A DNA stretch of 64,000 nt from Macrotrachela quadricornifera. Lineage: Eukaryota > Rotifera > Eurotatoria > Philodinida > Philodinidae. Numbering within the stretch: position 1 is the first letter of the stretch; every line of letters starts with the position of its first letter. A program made the translations under genes and the position numbers. The notes below the pieces were generated by a model. The model had not been told where the DNA came from. It ran no database searches and was given only the letters and a program-made list of their open reading frames with translations. The DNA lies in assembly GCA_022393335.1 (NCBI GenBank), contig JAJEKB010001134.1, forward strand, positions 1-64,000, given 5' to 3'. This document shows positions 20,235 through 32,730 of the stretch, piece by piece.

Positions 20235-23113
20235 TTAAAAATAGCTGACGCCAATATTGTCCTTTTCAAATCGATGAATAAAACGAAGATAGACTCCTAT
20301 GGGTAAGATTTGTTGATGTACTTCTGATAATTCGCGTTGGAGAAAACTGTACATTGAATGTGTATCTTGTATGCATAGTTTATGAAGAGAAACAAGCTCT
20401 TGACCATTAAGCTTATAGCATAATGGTATCATTGGAGCTAAATCATTTTTGGAAAGAAATTCGACCACATCTTCCTCTGTCAAGTCCGTAAATGATTCGT
20501 ATTGACATGTCGTTTCTATTGATGATTGATGAGAAGCGTTCTCAGGAGGTCTCATATCTGCAGTGGTGAAAATAGAGATATTACGTGGAACAGTCCTACA
20601 AGTAAAATGGATCGAAATGAGTTACTTATTTGTGCAAAATTATTGGGAGAAAAAAAATTGTCTTACTGCTCTGTTTCTTCTTCCTTTTCTTCGTTGATTT
20701 CATCTTCCTTTTCTTCAGTGATTTCATCTTCCTTTTCTTCATTGATTTCATCTTCCTTTTCTTCAGTGATTTCATCTTCCTTTTCTTCATTGATTTCATC
20801 TTTCTTTTCTTCATTGATTTCATCTTCCTTTTCTTCATTGATTTCATCTTCTAGTATTAACTGTTGTTGCCTTTTTCGATTTAATTCAATTTCGTATATT
20901 AACAATTCCATGGCTATTTCAAAATCATGTAATCCTCCGAAATCAGTATACACCCGACCATCCACCAGCAAGCCGAGCCAACCATCTGAATTGTATTTGT
21001 CGTGCATGATAAGTGGAATAAGTGGTCGCTGGCGCCTGTATGCGTATTCAGCTTCCAATTGACAATTAAGGCTACGCTTATAAGTGTCTGACATACATAT
21101 AATAATAAATTTCGATTGCTCGATGGCATTAGCTATGACTGGAATCGCAGCTTCGTGCACGTCGTTTTTATCTAACCAAATTTGGTACGAATTGCTATTA
21201 GTTAAATATTCATAAATCTGATCGACTAGCTCCTTATCAGACTTTGAATAGCTAATCATTACATCATAAGGCTGATCATTTGAACCTTCATGTTCTTTCT
21301 GTTTTAAGAATTTCTCTTCTTCTTCCAACTTCCACAAAACTCCTTCAGCAGCTTTTTTAAATTCCTTTGATTTATCATTGGCTGCTAGAATTGATTTCAT
21401 ATATTCTTGGAATTTCTTGTCTTGTCGTAGATTTTCGACGGCTTTATCATTGAATAATAATGACCATATAATTTCCAATGCTAGTTGTCGAGTCTCATCA
21501 TCATCAAATATAAAACCTCGTTGTACTTCTGCAAATTTCTTCACCAATGGTAGACCATTTTGTTTTATCAATTCACTCTTAATTTGATCATGTTGAGAAA
21601 GTGCTAAAAAATACCGATAAATTATTTAAATGATGATCAGAAATCAATCTTTAAAATATACACCTTTTATACTTCTAAGCAAATCATTTATATTTCCTCC
21701 CTGGCTGATGCGTTGAAAATGTCCACTAGCTTCTGTAAGATGATTAATGAATATTGAAGTAATTTCTGCATTATCCAATTGTTTGATATCAGCTTCATTG
21801 AAGATTTGAGAAAGACAATGATACGCATAGGCTTGTATCGGTGAACAATCAGTATCAATTAGATTGAGAAATATTTGCTTGTTATTCTGCACTATTTGAA
21901 ATATTTCTCGATTTGATGATATTAGCAGTTTGTACAAACATTCAATTGTAGTTGCTAAGAGAACTGTAGGTGTTGATTTATCTTCGGCAATGGAACTAAG
22001 TCCATAGCTACAGTCATCATCGACCGCTTCTATTCGTTCAATCAGATATTGACTACTTAAAATGAAAAGGAAATCATCAATTATTTTCAAATCAATCATA
22101 TTAGGGAATATATTAATCCATGGTGGACGAAGAAATGATTCAAAAAGCTTGTCAATTATATATTCCAATGATCGTCGCACAGGTTCTCCTGTCAGGAGCT
22201 GATCATTGTCTTCTGGATTTGTCTTTAGTACACTCCTGAAACGTTCTTGGCATCGTTTAATGAGCATTGTACAATATTGAGTATCGTCCATATCAAAATA
22301 TGGATTGTAAAGTAAACAATCAACGCATGTATTCAACAGAAAGTTATCTCGTTCTGCTGATTCGGATTGCACGTCACTGAGTAGAATTTTTTGACATTCA
22401 TTTATATAAGAGTCTGACAGAAACAGATTTTTCACGTAACTTAGTAATAGCAATTCACCATCGATGGGTAAATCTTCATTGGAACTGTACCACTGGTATT
22501 GCACCATGACACTAAATAACAAATGACCAAATGTTCCAATATTTGAATCAACAGTTTGTTTAGCCACAATATCATCAACGCACAGAGTGATTAATTTTAT
22601 CAGAGCTTCACTACCAAATAGCGATTGCCATATTTCCATGTATTCAGAATTAGTCATTGGTTTTTCTTTTCCTTTCTTTTCCTGCTCTTTCTTTTTTTCA
22701 TCTTCATCTTCTTCATTTTCTTCATTTTCTTCATTTTCTCCATCTTTATTATCGGATGACGCACCTAGAAGTATTGCTTTAATCATACCTTGAAAAAGAG
22801 TAACTATCTTTGTAAAAATATTTGTTTCCAATGTGTTCAATTCTTTTGGTATTTTACTATTATGCCACTGTTTTAAAAGGTAGATCAGATGATCACCAAT
22901 TAATCGAAATAGTTCATGAGATGCAATTGATTTGAATTGGAAATTTTCATCCGAAATTGTGAGAACATCATCGAGAATCTGTTCGACCAGTAAAGCATCG
23001 TCAGAGTCAAATAGGCTACGAAGATCATTGAGAACAAGTACAACTGCTTCATTTGTACCTGTTTCAAGTGCCAACGCCATTGGTTCTTCTTCTTCAATAG
23101 GAGAATCGAACAT
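20235..23113 (-). CDS. ARM-TIR-repeat-SAM protein (SARM1-like domain set)
   Basis: Exons 23113-21664, 21603-20667 and 20595-20235 join in frame to 915 residues. Residues 1 to about 590 are helical, ARM/HEAT-like, with an acidic low-complexity patch around residues 120-145. Residues about 596-730 are a TIR domain: YDVMISYSKSDKELVDQIYE opens it, and SLNCQLEAEYAYRRQRPLIP holds Glu669 where SARM1-type TIR NADases carry their catalytic Glu. Residues about 737-795 are seven copies of an 8-residue repeat (EDEINEEK-type). The C-terminus (about 825-905) is SAM-like (LTEEDVVEFLSKNDLAPMIP, then LNGQELVSLHKL). SARM1 has ARM-SAM-SAM-TIR order and cleaves NAD+ in axon death and innate immunity; here SAM follows TIR. 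No signal peptide or TM segment is seen, so it is probably cytoplasmic. Bdelloids have many TIR proteins of this style. A decayed copy lies about 150 bp beyond the 3' end. Confidence 0.85.
20676..20853. repeat. 24-bp coding minisatellite, about 7 units
   Basis: Within the TIR gene, a 24 bp unit (plus strand like CTTCCTTTTCTTCATTGATT plus four bases) is repeated about seven times and encodes EDEINEEK. Ile-Asn and Ile-Thr versions alternate over part of the array (T, N, T, N), suggesting that 48 bp double units were duplicated. The array keeps the frame and sits between the TIR and SAM domains, so it probably forms a charged helical linker. Confidence 0.9.
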
Positions 23114-26100
23114 ACTTTTTTATGTATGCAGATCTGTTGTCTAAACAAAGAACAATAAATTTTTTGTTTAATATTTTTAGAGTAAAAGAATAAAGGATGA
23201 AAATTCCGTCTGTGTCAAGTAAGCCGACTATTTGAAAATTTCGATGTGCTTATGTCATATGGAATTCTCTTAAAGTGATTGAATTAAATAAGACTTAAAT
23301 ATAAGTGTTATTGACAGGTAAATAGTAATTACTCATACTGTATTTGAATGGTAGCTGAATGATTGTAGTATGACTTTAATATTCAGAAGAAAAAAAATAA
23401 GAGGAAGATAATTTTACTAGAATGCTCGCATGATCCAAAAAAAAATGCTATTCAACTAAACCAAACTGATAGAGTTTATAGGACTCTCTAGGCTAAATAT
23501 TTTTTTTTAATAAAAACCTATAGACTTTATTGAAGATAAAGAATAAGAAAGAAATCGGTGAAATACGAAACAATCATATTTGGGCTATATTTAGACCATA
23601 GAATGAACTTTATTTAGTTACTTAACTGCTCTTTTATCTATTGCTTTTTGTGTAGAGATTTCTATAATAGAGATTCGAATAGGCGAATGGAAACACTGCT
23701 CAACAACGTATTTTTAACATGTTTTGTATGATCTTCTACATATGTACACCCAACAGAAGCTGTTGATAATGAACACGGTACTAAAAAGTCCAATTTCATA
23801 TTCACTATAAATTTAAACTGTCTTGTCTAATGAGCTATGCAATTTGGTAGTACAACATGTTCTCTATCGAATTGCATATATAATTTTTTTAATGGTATCT
23901 ACGTTTTCTTTTGCGTGATATTCTATTGCTACCTTGAATGTGTTTCGATATTTACCAGTTTGCTTTACTAATAAAACTAAGAACCAATATGAGAATCGTA
24001 ATCGGTGTAACAAAATATTACAATTAACTTTAATTATGTTCTTTTGGATGATACGTAATCTCTGTAAGAGATGTCGTACGTTTTTGTGTTCATATGCCTT
24101 ATAAAAGAGTACATCGATAGAAATAGTTTTCTTTCATATACAATTCAACTTATGAATAATATCACATTATTTATTCATATTTCTCTGCCAAAGATATCAA
24201 AGTATTTTTTTTACAATAGGTGTAGAATTTTCAGGGTGTTCGTAGTGAGATAGTTTCATACATACTCAATGTAATTATACTATATCTTATCAGCGTAAAG
24301 TTAAATTTTTCAATAATTTTTTTATAAATTGGTGCATCCTAATATCCGTGAAGAACTAGTAATAGCGAAAAAATAGAATGTACAAGAATGGTCTATCGAT
24401 AATCATTGACAGATATCTGCAATTCATTACACACTTCATTCAATAATGCAACTATCTAAAGCATCATTGAAAAATTAATAAGGATAATACGAAACCGTGT
24501 CATGCAAGACATGATTAATATATAGACTATATGTTTTTTTCTCCACTGATATTTAGCAAGAGAAGCAAATCTTATGAAAATAAATAGTAAAAAACAAAAA
24601 ATATGACTCCTATATCATTTCTGTATTGATTACAATATAGATATGATTAATTAAAGAGTCATTGTGATTGGTATAGAGACAAAAAAATGAAGAATGACTC
24701 AGATGGATTTGCCGGGCGATCTGATCATGTCTGGCCGTTTAGATTAATGCTGGTAAGAAAAACAATCTTATTAGTTTCAAGTCCGGTTACCGTTGAATAA
24801 TATCCAAGGACGGTCGAAGACGAAGATTAATGAATGAGTGCACTAGTTATGAATACAAACGAACACGAAAAAAACAAATCACACTGATTAAGAGCACATG
24901 CTTTTTCTTTCGATTATCACAGTGTTTATTGATGCATAGATGTTATTTCTTTCACCTTCACGAATAAATAAACAAGTAATCATATAGAGGAGCCTCTAAA
25001 CAACACCCTTAGTTGTACACATGGCAAATATTATCTGCCGATCGAAATGAAAGAGGAATGCATGATGACATTAGTTGTAAATTTAAACGAGCGTAAAAAT
25101 CCAATTATAATGGCAAAAAGCACACGTTTTTACTATTCATCCACTTTAGTGGTCACTAATAATCTGATTTCATATGTTACAAACAGTTCTGTAATTAATG
25201 TGCAAGAAAAAATGAAGAAAGACATGGGAGTTGCCTACCTCCTGTTGCAAATATCTGGAAATAATCAGATATAAAATCCTATAAACGATCAATTTTTTTT
25301 ATTCATCTTATATGCAATAAATATTCATTAATATTTTCTAGCGTATAGAAAAAAATGAATGTATCAAGCTAGTGTAGCTTCTTTAATATGACGAAGGAAT
25401 ATGCTAATAAGCATATGGAAATGTTTCGGATCTAAATATTGAATTATTAGGTCAAAAAGTTTTGTACAAATCCGAATAACATAGTATTGTTGAAATTCAA
25501 TTTTTGCTGGAGCTTTTATCAGATGGTTTCATCGTTTATTAATATTGGTTACTACGACAAAAATCTTCACAATTTATTGTACTCTGACAAAGGACAGAGA
25601 ATGTTTCTAGAAATATTTTGATCTAATTCGAACATCAGATCAGTTTGATATAAAACTTTTATTAATGATAAAAGCAAGAGTGAGTAGCCATTTTTATAAG
25701 TTTCAGCTTGATCGATCAAACTTTAATCTTGATGCTCTTCGATGGTAAGAGTGAGTAATAAGAATTATTTAAGTATTTTAAAACAATTTATCAGCACATA
25801 TTAATGTATCTTACATACATTTAATTCATTATTTATTTATATTAGACACATAATTCCATCTTAACACTCTTCAATTCGATCATATTCTGAATACTTTACG
25901 CGAATGTCACATCAGCTCAGTACATAAATATCCTCATTATATAGAGCGTTTTATTCAGATCATTTTCTTGATCAACAAATTTAACCAATATCTGATATCT
26001 TGCATCATTTTTTTATAATTATTTGTTAAAAATTAAATATATTTACTTAAATAATATATTTAATAGAAATCAATGTTCATTGGAAAATGTGATTTGAAAT

Positions 26101-26609
26101 GTATGACCAATTGATACATCAAACAGTCATTGAAATGATATATTGGATTCTAACCAATAATAATACATCAATCAAAAACAACATGTGAAATTTTGAATGA
26201 TGCAAAAGTTAAGTAGCACTGAATACTTCCGAGATTACTGGTCAACTTCACATTTCTAATCATGCGAATGTTGATTTTTAGAGCAAAATCAAGTTTATTC
26301 ATTTGTAATATGAATTAATTTATCTTTTTTAAGTTGCATTCCTTTGTCTATCTATCATCAGCAATTCCAGATTTAAAAATGTGTAATATTTACTGATGAT
26401 AGTTTTTAATCCAAATAAATCAATAATTGTTCAAATGTGGAATGAAAATATTATTTAGCCCTATCCAAAATTAGTGCCGAGTGTATTTTGTTTTTACATG
26501 AAAGTCTTGAAAAAACTTTTCCTTATTGTATTAGGTTGATAGAGAAAATGACGCTCTAATTTTCTGTCCTATTTATTTCATCTCAATTCAACTAATATTT
26601 TAATAACAA
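23114..26609. other. 3.5 kb gene desert
   Basis: No supported gene. Short frames at 24071-24253 and 25047-25274 have no features. A small hairpin near 26350-26402 (CTATCATCAG ... CTGATGATAG) is the only structure noticed. Confidence 0.5.
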
Positions 26610-26946
26610 AAGTTTGATGGAAACCGTTTTTTTTTTTGAAAACTTAACTAATTGGTGAGGCAAATTAAATAGCTACATTTTATATTTCAGTGTTTCAATC
26701 TCTTTATACGTCATATTTTGGGGCAATCGCACAGAATTTTGCTTTTCTTGAAAACCAGCAGTACGCTATTAAAATAAGCGATCTTATGCAAATTGCAGAG
26801 CTTGTTATGTTACCTCTTATGGTATATTTGTTTTTCCGCATACAACATATTAAATGGTTAAAAATGGAAATGCAAAATGTAGCTATTTAATCTACTTCAC
26901 CAGTTAGTTAAGTTTTCAATACAAATAGTTTCTATTGAAATTTTTA
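26610..26946. mobile_element. MITE-like element with ~80 bp terminal inverted repeats
   Basis: The arms at about 26610-26689 and 26867-26946 are imperfect reverse complements. The best block is GAAAACTTAACTAATTGG on the left against GAAAACTTAACTAACTGG read from the right, and both continue through ATTAAATAGCTACATTTT. The 177 bp between them has a 60-odd codon open frame that starts only at a GTG and has no known domain. Size and structure fit a non-autonomous DNA element or foldback MITE. No clear target-site duplication was found. Confidence 0.72.
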
Positions 26947-27646
26947 CTGGAATCGAGCTTTTCCATTGTATGTACTACTTAGAAGTTTGGAGAAAATGGT
27001 TTAACTTGATGTATCATCAATTGATAACTCCTGATATTGTCAACTTCGATTCCTGCCTTTCTGTTTTCGGCAAATGGGATGATAGTGAACATCTTAGGAA
27101 ACTAGTTGGGTCTAGTCTGTATAGGAAATTGATAAAAGATGAATAATGATTAATCTTTCTATTTTCAAAAAACAAAAAAGAGCATTGAAAGTGAAGTAGA
27201 CATTTTCTCTATTCGCTAATATAATTCCAATATCAGAAAAACACATGTTTTTTCGAAAAACTTTGGTTTGAGTAAAAGCTCAACCTTCCAATAGTGGACA
27301 CTTTTGAAAAGTCCAAAACAGTGTCCAATAAAGAAAGGTTTTACTGTATATTAAAGTTGAAAAAAATGCAGAAGACTTTTATACATATTATAATCAAAAT
27401 TGACAAAAAGCTTAATAAACCGAATATATATTTTATACTTTGAAAATATTATCATAGTCCAGTGTTGAGTGTCATCTACTGTCGAGACGACTCATTGGTT
27501 GTTTTTACGATAGTCGTCAAAATTGTAATTGTAAAGAAGGAAATATAAAATAGCTTTTAACTATTATTCTGGAAACTGGGAATATTTAAATAAAAATTTT
27601 TGTTAATATAAAATTTTCTTATGTTAATTTCTATTCGTAACGAATA
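26947..27646. other. Upstream region of the F-box gene
   Basis: 700 bp between the MITE-like element and the F-box start. It holds the small pogo-like palindrome described separately; otherwise plain AT-rich DNA. Confidence 0.5.
27270..27350. mobile_element. Pogo/Tigger-like palindrome (two abutting terminal repeats)
   Basis: The right half, read on the minus strand, is TACAGTAAAACCTTTCTTTA then TTGGACACTG, the style of pogo-family terminal repeats (CAGTAAAACC...TGGACAC). The left half on the plus strand reads AGTAAAAGCTCAACCTTCCA then ATAGTGGACAC, an imperfect mirror. About 80 bp in all with almost no internal sequence, so it looks like a minimal deletion derivative. Confidence 0.55.
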
Positions 27647-30014
27647 ATGTCTTCATCAATCTGTAATATTATTTCAAAGCAAACTTGTTTTGAAGATTTA
27701 CCCGATGAAATTTTATTAAATGTTTGTCGTTATTTATCTCAAATAAATATTCTTGATAGTTTATTAAATTTAAATAAACGTTTAAATAAAACTATAACAT
27801 CATATCGTGAAAGAATATGTTTATCTCATTTATCACAAAAAGATTTTCATCATTTAATCAATAATCATTTACCACATTTAGCATCAAATGTTTATTGTTT
27901 ATATATAAACAATTGTTCAATGATAAATATTGGAAAAATGTTTGAAGAAAAATTTAATAAAATTGATCAACAATTTCCATATTTACGTCAACTTATTTTT
28001 CATCAAATTGATATTGAAACATTAGAAGATTTATCATGGCGTTTTAATACAATGAATTGTTTACGTCAATTAAATATTGATATTGCAAATAATCGTTTAT
28101 CATCAATGCCTATACAATTTGATGAATTTCTCTGTGGAAAATTATTTTCAAAATCAAATTCATTTGAAAGTTTAAATTTAAATTTAAATAATTATCAATT
28201 TAGTCTTCATTCTATAAAACAACAATGTATAAATATTCGTTATTTAACTATATCTGTAAAACGTTTTAATGATTTATTAATTTTATTTAATTATTTTTCA
28301 AATATTGAACAATTAAATATAACTATATCTTGTTCTACTCTTTATGATACTAATAATAATACATATTCATATGAACAACTTTGGTGGAAAGTACCTTACT
28401 TAACTAAATTTGAATTAAGTATTCAAGAAAATGAATTAATATCACATGATAATGTTATACCAAGTAATATAATAATAAAAGTCATTCAAAATCTTTATTC
28501 ATTAAAATATTGTAAATTTATGCTTAATATTAAATTTAGTTCAGTACTAGAAATATCAACAACAAAAGAGATTTACATAGAAAAATATTTTCCATATGTT
28601 AATGGTTTATTATGGCAACAAGCATTAGAACGTAATGATAATCGGTCGATACATTTTGAATTATATATTGAATTAGATGGAATTTCATCAAATTATCTCA
28701 AAAAAAATATGAAATCAGATATAGTTTTTGTAAATAAAAATGATGGTAAAGTTTATTATTTTTGATTATTAAACATTACTTTTATAATAAGATTAAATCA
28801 TTTCAGAATCTAAAATGAAAATTAAAGAGAATGAATGAATATAAATAGTAGATTCAATTTAATGATTATTTCAAATAGTCAAAATTATGATATTCATAAT
28901 GGATTAAAACATTTCTTTGAATTTCAAATCTCTATAATTATAGTAAAAATATTGCATAAAAATTATATTTGACTCTAAATTTTTTTTCAAGTTTACAATA
29001 TATCTTACATTCATTCATAATTCAAAATTAATTATCGAAATTAGTATCTAAACAAGATTTATCGAAAATTTCCACAATTTTCATATCATTAGTTGTTTGA
29101 TAATAAATAAAATCGTTTAAATCTTATCAACCATTTCAAAGGTTGATATTTATGTGTCATACCAATAAGTAATATCCTATATCTTTTTCTAATTTTATTT
29201 AGATATTGATTTTAATCCTCTAATAAAAACAACATTTTCCAATGCATTTTGGTTACAAAAGAATATATTTATTCAATGTTTTTCAACATCTTCTAAACAT
29301 GTATCTATTTATACATTACCTATTACGAATTCCCATCGAATAACAACAGCAGATATTATCGATCAAGAAATCTCAGTGAAATCTTCTGAATCACATATTA
29401 ATATTCAAAGTCTGGTTATACATTCCAATGATGATTATTATTCACTAAAATTATCCATAATAAATCTTTTTAAAAAATTTCCAAATTTAACTTATCTTAA
29501 AATTGAAACCGAACTTCTTTTACCTTCAACTATATTGATATGTTCAATTCATTTACGTTCTTTATCACTTAATAATTATTCTCTATTATCTTGTCATCAA
29601 TTACTTAATTATTTACCACGAGTAACATCACTTTCAATAAAAAATTCCAATTGTAAAATATTAGATATTGATTCTTGTACAAAATCTATGTTATCAATAA
29701 CTCGATTAAAACTAACAATTAATTCAATTGATATAAATAATTTATATAATATAACTAAAATTTTTCCAAATGTTAAAGAATTTTATTTAATAATTAAAAA
29801 TCCACAAAATCAATTACATGATAATTTTCATCAATATGAAAAATTTTATTGTTTTTCACAAGAATTTATTTATCTTCGTTACATTGAAATTATTTTACCA
29901 ATAAAACAAGAATCAGTATCGATTTCAAAATGGATAAATATGTTAGGAATAGATCAAGCAATATGTAAGAAAACTACAGATGGAAATTCTTTAATATTAA
30001 AATCATGGTTATAA
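27647..30014 (+). CDS. F-box / leucine-rich-repeat-like protein, 2 exons
   Basis: Exon 1 (27647-28745) begins MSSSICN and carries an F-box at residues 14-55 (CFEDLPDEILLNVCRYLSQI). F-boxes bind Skp1 and make the protein a substrate adaptor of SCF ubiquitin ligases. The rest reads as irregular LRR-like units with recurrent LRQLNIDI- and FESLNLNL-type strands. If exon 1 is not spliced it stops at 28765, giving 372 residues. A donor at 28746 (GGTAAAG) and an acceptor before 29203 (TTTATTTAG) fit in phase and add 270 residues with the same style (FPNLTYLKIE, LRSLSLNNYSLLS), making 636 in all. I prefer the spliced form because the second exon is open, LRR-like and has no start of its own. The 457 bp intron is long for this window; two separate genes or a truncated paralogue are the alternatives. 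Substrate unknown. Confidence 0.7.
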
Positions 30015-31891
30015 TATAAAAAATATTTCATCAAATATAAACAATTTCGCTTCTTTTTTTTGTATTATTTTTGTAGTTAAATATATTTTCATTTATGTTT
30101 GATTTATTATTTTTTTGTGAATGTTTTTGAATTCAATATTAGTGTGTCAATAATTAGCCTCGACTATTGCTTCTTGATATCATTTATCAAATATTTCATT
30201 AATTTATTTTTGTAAAAAATTTTTACTTCGTTCTTAAACAATTTTTATAGCATTAATCATATTCAAACGAGTATCAATTATATTATTAAAACAATTCGTT
30301 ATTGATATGTAATGATGAATAATTTTTTCGAAAAACTATTAGATAAAAAATCTATCGCATTTTCTGTTGTTATTCATCATCAGTTTTGATTAATACTTTC
30401 TATATCAAGTACAAGAATATAATCAAAAGCATCTATATTAGATTTTACAAGAGAAACTATGTAAGAAGGTATTCAAAATTGACGTAATAAGTTATGTAAT
30501 CTTTTCTGAAAATATCTTTAAAAATTATATACTGATTAATTTCTTATTAAGAAAGAAAGAGATTATTTTTGAAATAAATAATTCAATATAGATAGAATAT
30601 CTGTTCTTTTTTATTTAAAAATAACATAAAACAAATGAAAACAATATTTTCTAAATTACTGAAGTTCTTGACATTTTTTTCTTCAAGTGAATCTTATCAT
30701 TATAAACAGCCTCATTGTACCAACGTTCCATGTCAAAATCAATGATGTGTTTTGTTAAACTAAAGCTCTTCTTAACACCTTGTATCGCTGGTAGATTATA
30801 CACAGAAATTCAATAATTGGTATTCATAACTTAATGTGCCTATTTTAGTTTTCCAGATTAACAAAAAAAAGGAAATATATTATGAAAAAGGAATTAATAG
30901 TCAAAGAAATCGGCGATGCTAGTGATCATGAAAATAGATGCTTTTCTATTATGGTTTATATGCTTCTTCAAGAGATTCAGAGATTGGTATTGGATGTTTG
31001 TTGTTACAGATAGGTCGTGTTTAAAAATGTCTTCTAGTTTTGGCCATAATTGCACCCCCTTGATTTTCTTCTTCGCCTTGAAAGTAACTTATGAAAAATT
31101 GATATAATACTGATTATAACAAGTTTTTCAAATATATCATTGATGCTGATCAATGAATATATGTTATACTGAAATAGAGATTACATAAGCATATATTTAT
31201 ATGGTTAAAAATCTTACTATATCTTTTATTTTATCTAATGTTTTTTAAGTTTAAGTTTAAGGACGACGAATAATAATGATTGGACACTATTGTTGCAATA
31301 AACTTCGAAAACGATAGGGTTCGCTGATGTTAAATGAACAAATTATTTCAGATATAAATTTTATATTGAAAGTCTATTATTATTATAGGAAATTTCATTT
31401 ATTAAAAACAATGTAATTTTGATCGGAAAGTTTATATTAAATAGAAAAACAATAACAGTTTATCAAGTTTATTATTACATCAAATACTTGTAAGATTAAA
31501 TCACCATAAATTGTTTAAATTCTAATCTTTTGACTTTACAAAAAAATACTGTTAATATATTTGTATACGACATATATATCTCGATCTATGTTAAAGGAAT
31601 GAGAATGTATTTTTTAGGATGGCTTTCATTATTTCTGAATAACGATAAATTCTTTTGTAGAATGTTTATTTATTTTTATTCCAAATATATATATATATTG
31701 TAATAATGTATCTTAGCTTGCTTATCTTGGTCCAATAATACTAATAACTAATATTCAGTATGAAATATTTTCATTAAAAGCAAAAACACATAATCTCCAT
31801 CAATAGTTTCGATAAAATTTCTTGAAATAATGGCATTTCAATTTTCATTAACTAAAACATTTTGAGAAAGAAAATCAAGCCTATATATTAA
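30015..31891. other. Intergenic DNA with traces of decayed coding sequence
   Basis: No intact gene. Minus-strand coding-like fragments lie around 30651-31090 (described separately). The 63-codon plus-strand frame at 30916-31107 overlaps one of them and is not credible. Confidence 0.45.
30651..30809 (-). pseudogene. Possible gene remnant of unknown family
   Basis: The minus strand reads 52 residues, including GVKKSFSLTKHIIDFDMERW and YNEAVYNDKIHLKKKMS, before a stop. Its balanced composition looks like real protein rather than translated AT-rich spacer. There is no start codon and no splice partner I can defend. A second short frame of similar quality (FQGEEENQGGAIMAKTRRHF) lies upstream on the same strand near 31024-31086. 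I do not recognise either; together they look like a decayed gene. Confidence 0.3.
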
Positions 31892-32730
31892 ATATACGAG
31901 TTGATAGAGCTGGTCACAGTGGTGATAGGTGTTTTCTCCTATAGGGTTTTTGTTATGAAGTTGTCAGATCATATTACCTCAGTATACATAGTTGAAAATA
32001 ATATTATTCTAGGGAGTATTGCTATAATTTCAAATAGAATACATAATGATTTTTATACGAAATGAAAGCTCGTCAAAAATGGACTTTATTAGTACTAAAT
32101 AGTGAAGGTTATAAATAACTTTTTCGGAGTGGAAAGTTAAGATGCTAGCGATTCAAAAATGGAGTAAAAAGTTTTTCTTGAATATTTTTACATGGCTCGA
32201 TAGAACTTATTTTCAAACATCTCACATAAGAATACTAATGGAAAGCAGCTGAATTAATTGTCAAAAAAGACTACTTTGTATCTCCTAAAAAAAAGTCTAA
32301 AAAGTGCAGATTTTTAAGTACAATCTTTAAATAGTTTTCAGTGAATTTTAACTCAGGAACTCCGTTTAAAAACTTTTTCATATATACATTTTTGTAGAAC
32401 TCGACGCGCTCAATCGAACCATGTAAAAATGTCCAAGAAAAACTTTTTACTCCATTTTTGAATCGCTAGCATCTTAACTTTCCACTCCGAAAAAGGTATT
32501 TATAACCTTCACTATTTAGTATCAATAAAGTCCACTTTTAACAAGCTTTCATTTCGTATAAAAATCATTGTATATTCTATTTGAAATTATAGTGATATTT
32601 CCTGGAATAATATTATTTTCAAATGTGTATGTTTGAATAATGTAATCTGACAACTTCATAAGAAAACTCTATAGGAGAAAACACCTATCACCACTGTGAC
32701 CAACTCGTCGAACTCTATCGAATCGTATAT
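31892..32730. mobile_element. 839-bp foldback element with ~310 bp inverted arms
   Basis: The left arm (31892-32201) and right arm (32413-32730) are reverse complements at roughly 90 percent identity by eye, around a 211 bp unique centre. Strictly conserved blocks include GGTCACAGTGGTGATAGGTG near the outer ends and GGAGTGGAAAGTTAAGATGC near the inner ends. No transposase frame is present. Such long inverted arms fit a foldback or non-autonomous DNA element, or an inverted duplication, and a transcript would form a long hairpin. The right end is about 235 bp from the stop codon of the innexin gene. Confidence 0.88.

Noticed and set aside
20526..21062. 178-codon plus-strand frame with a Ser-Ser-Phe repeat
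   Set aside because: It is the antisense shadow of the 24 bp repeat and TIR exon of the minus-strand gene.
25047..25274. 75-codon plus-strand frame in the gene desert
   Set aside because: No domain, no neighbouring exon in phase, and composition no better than random.
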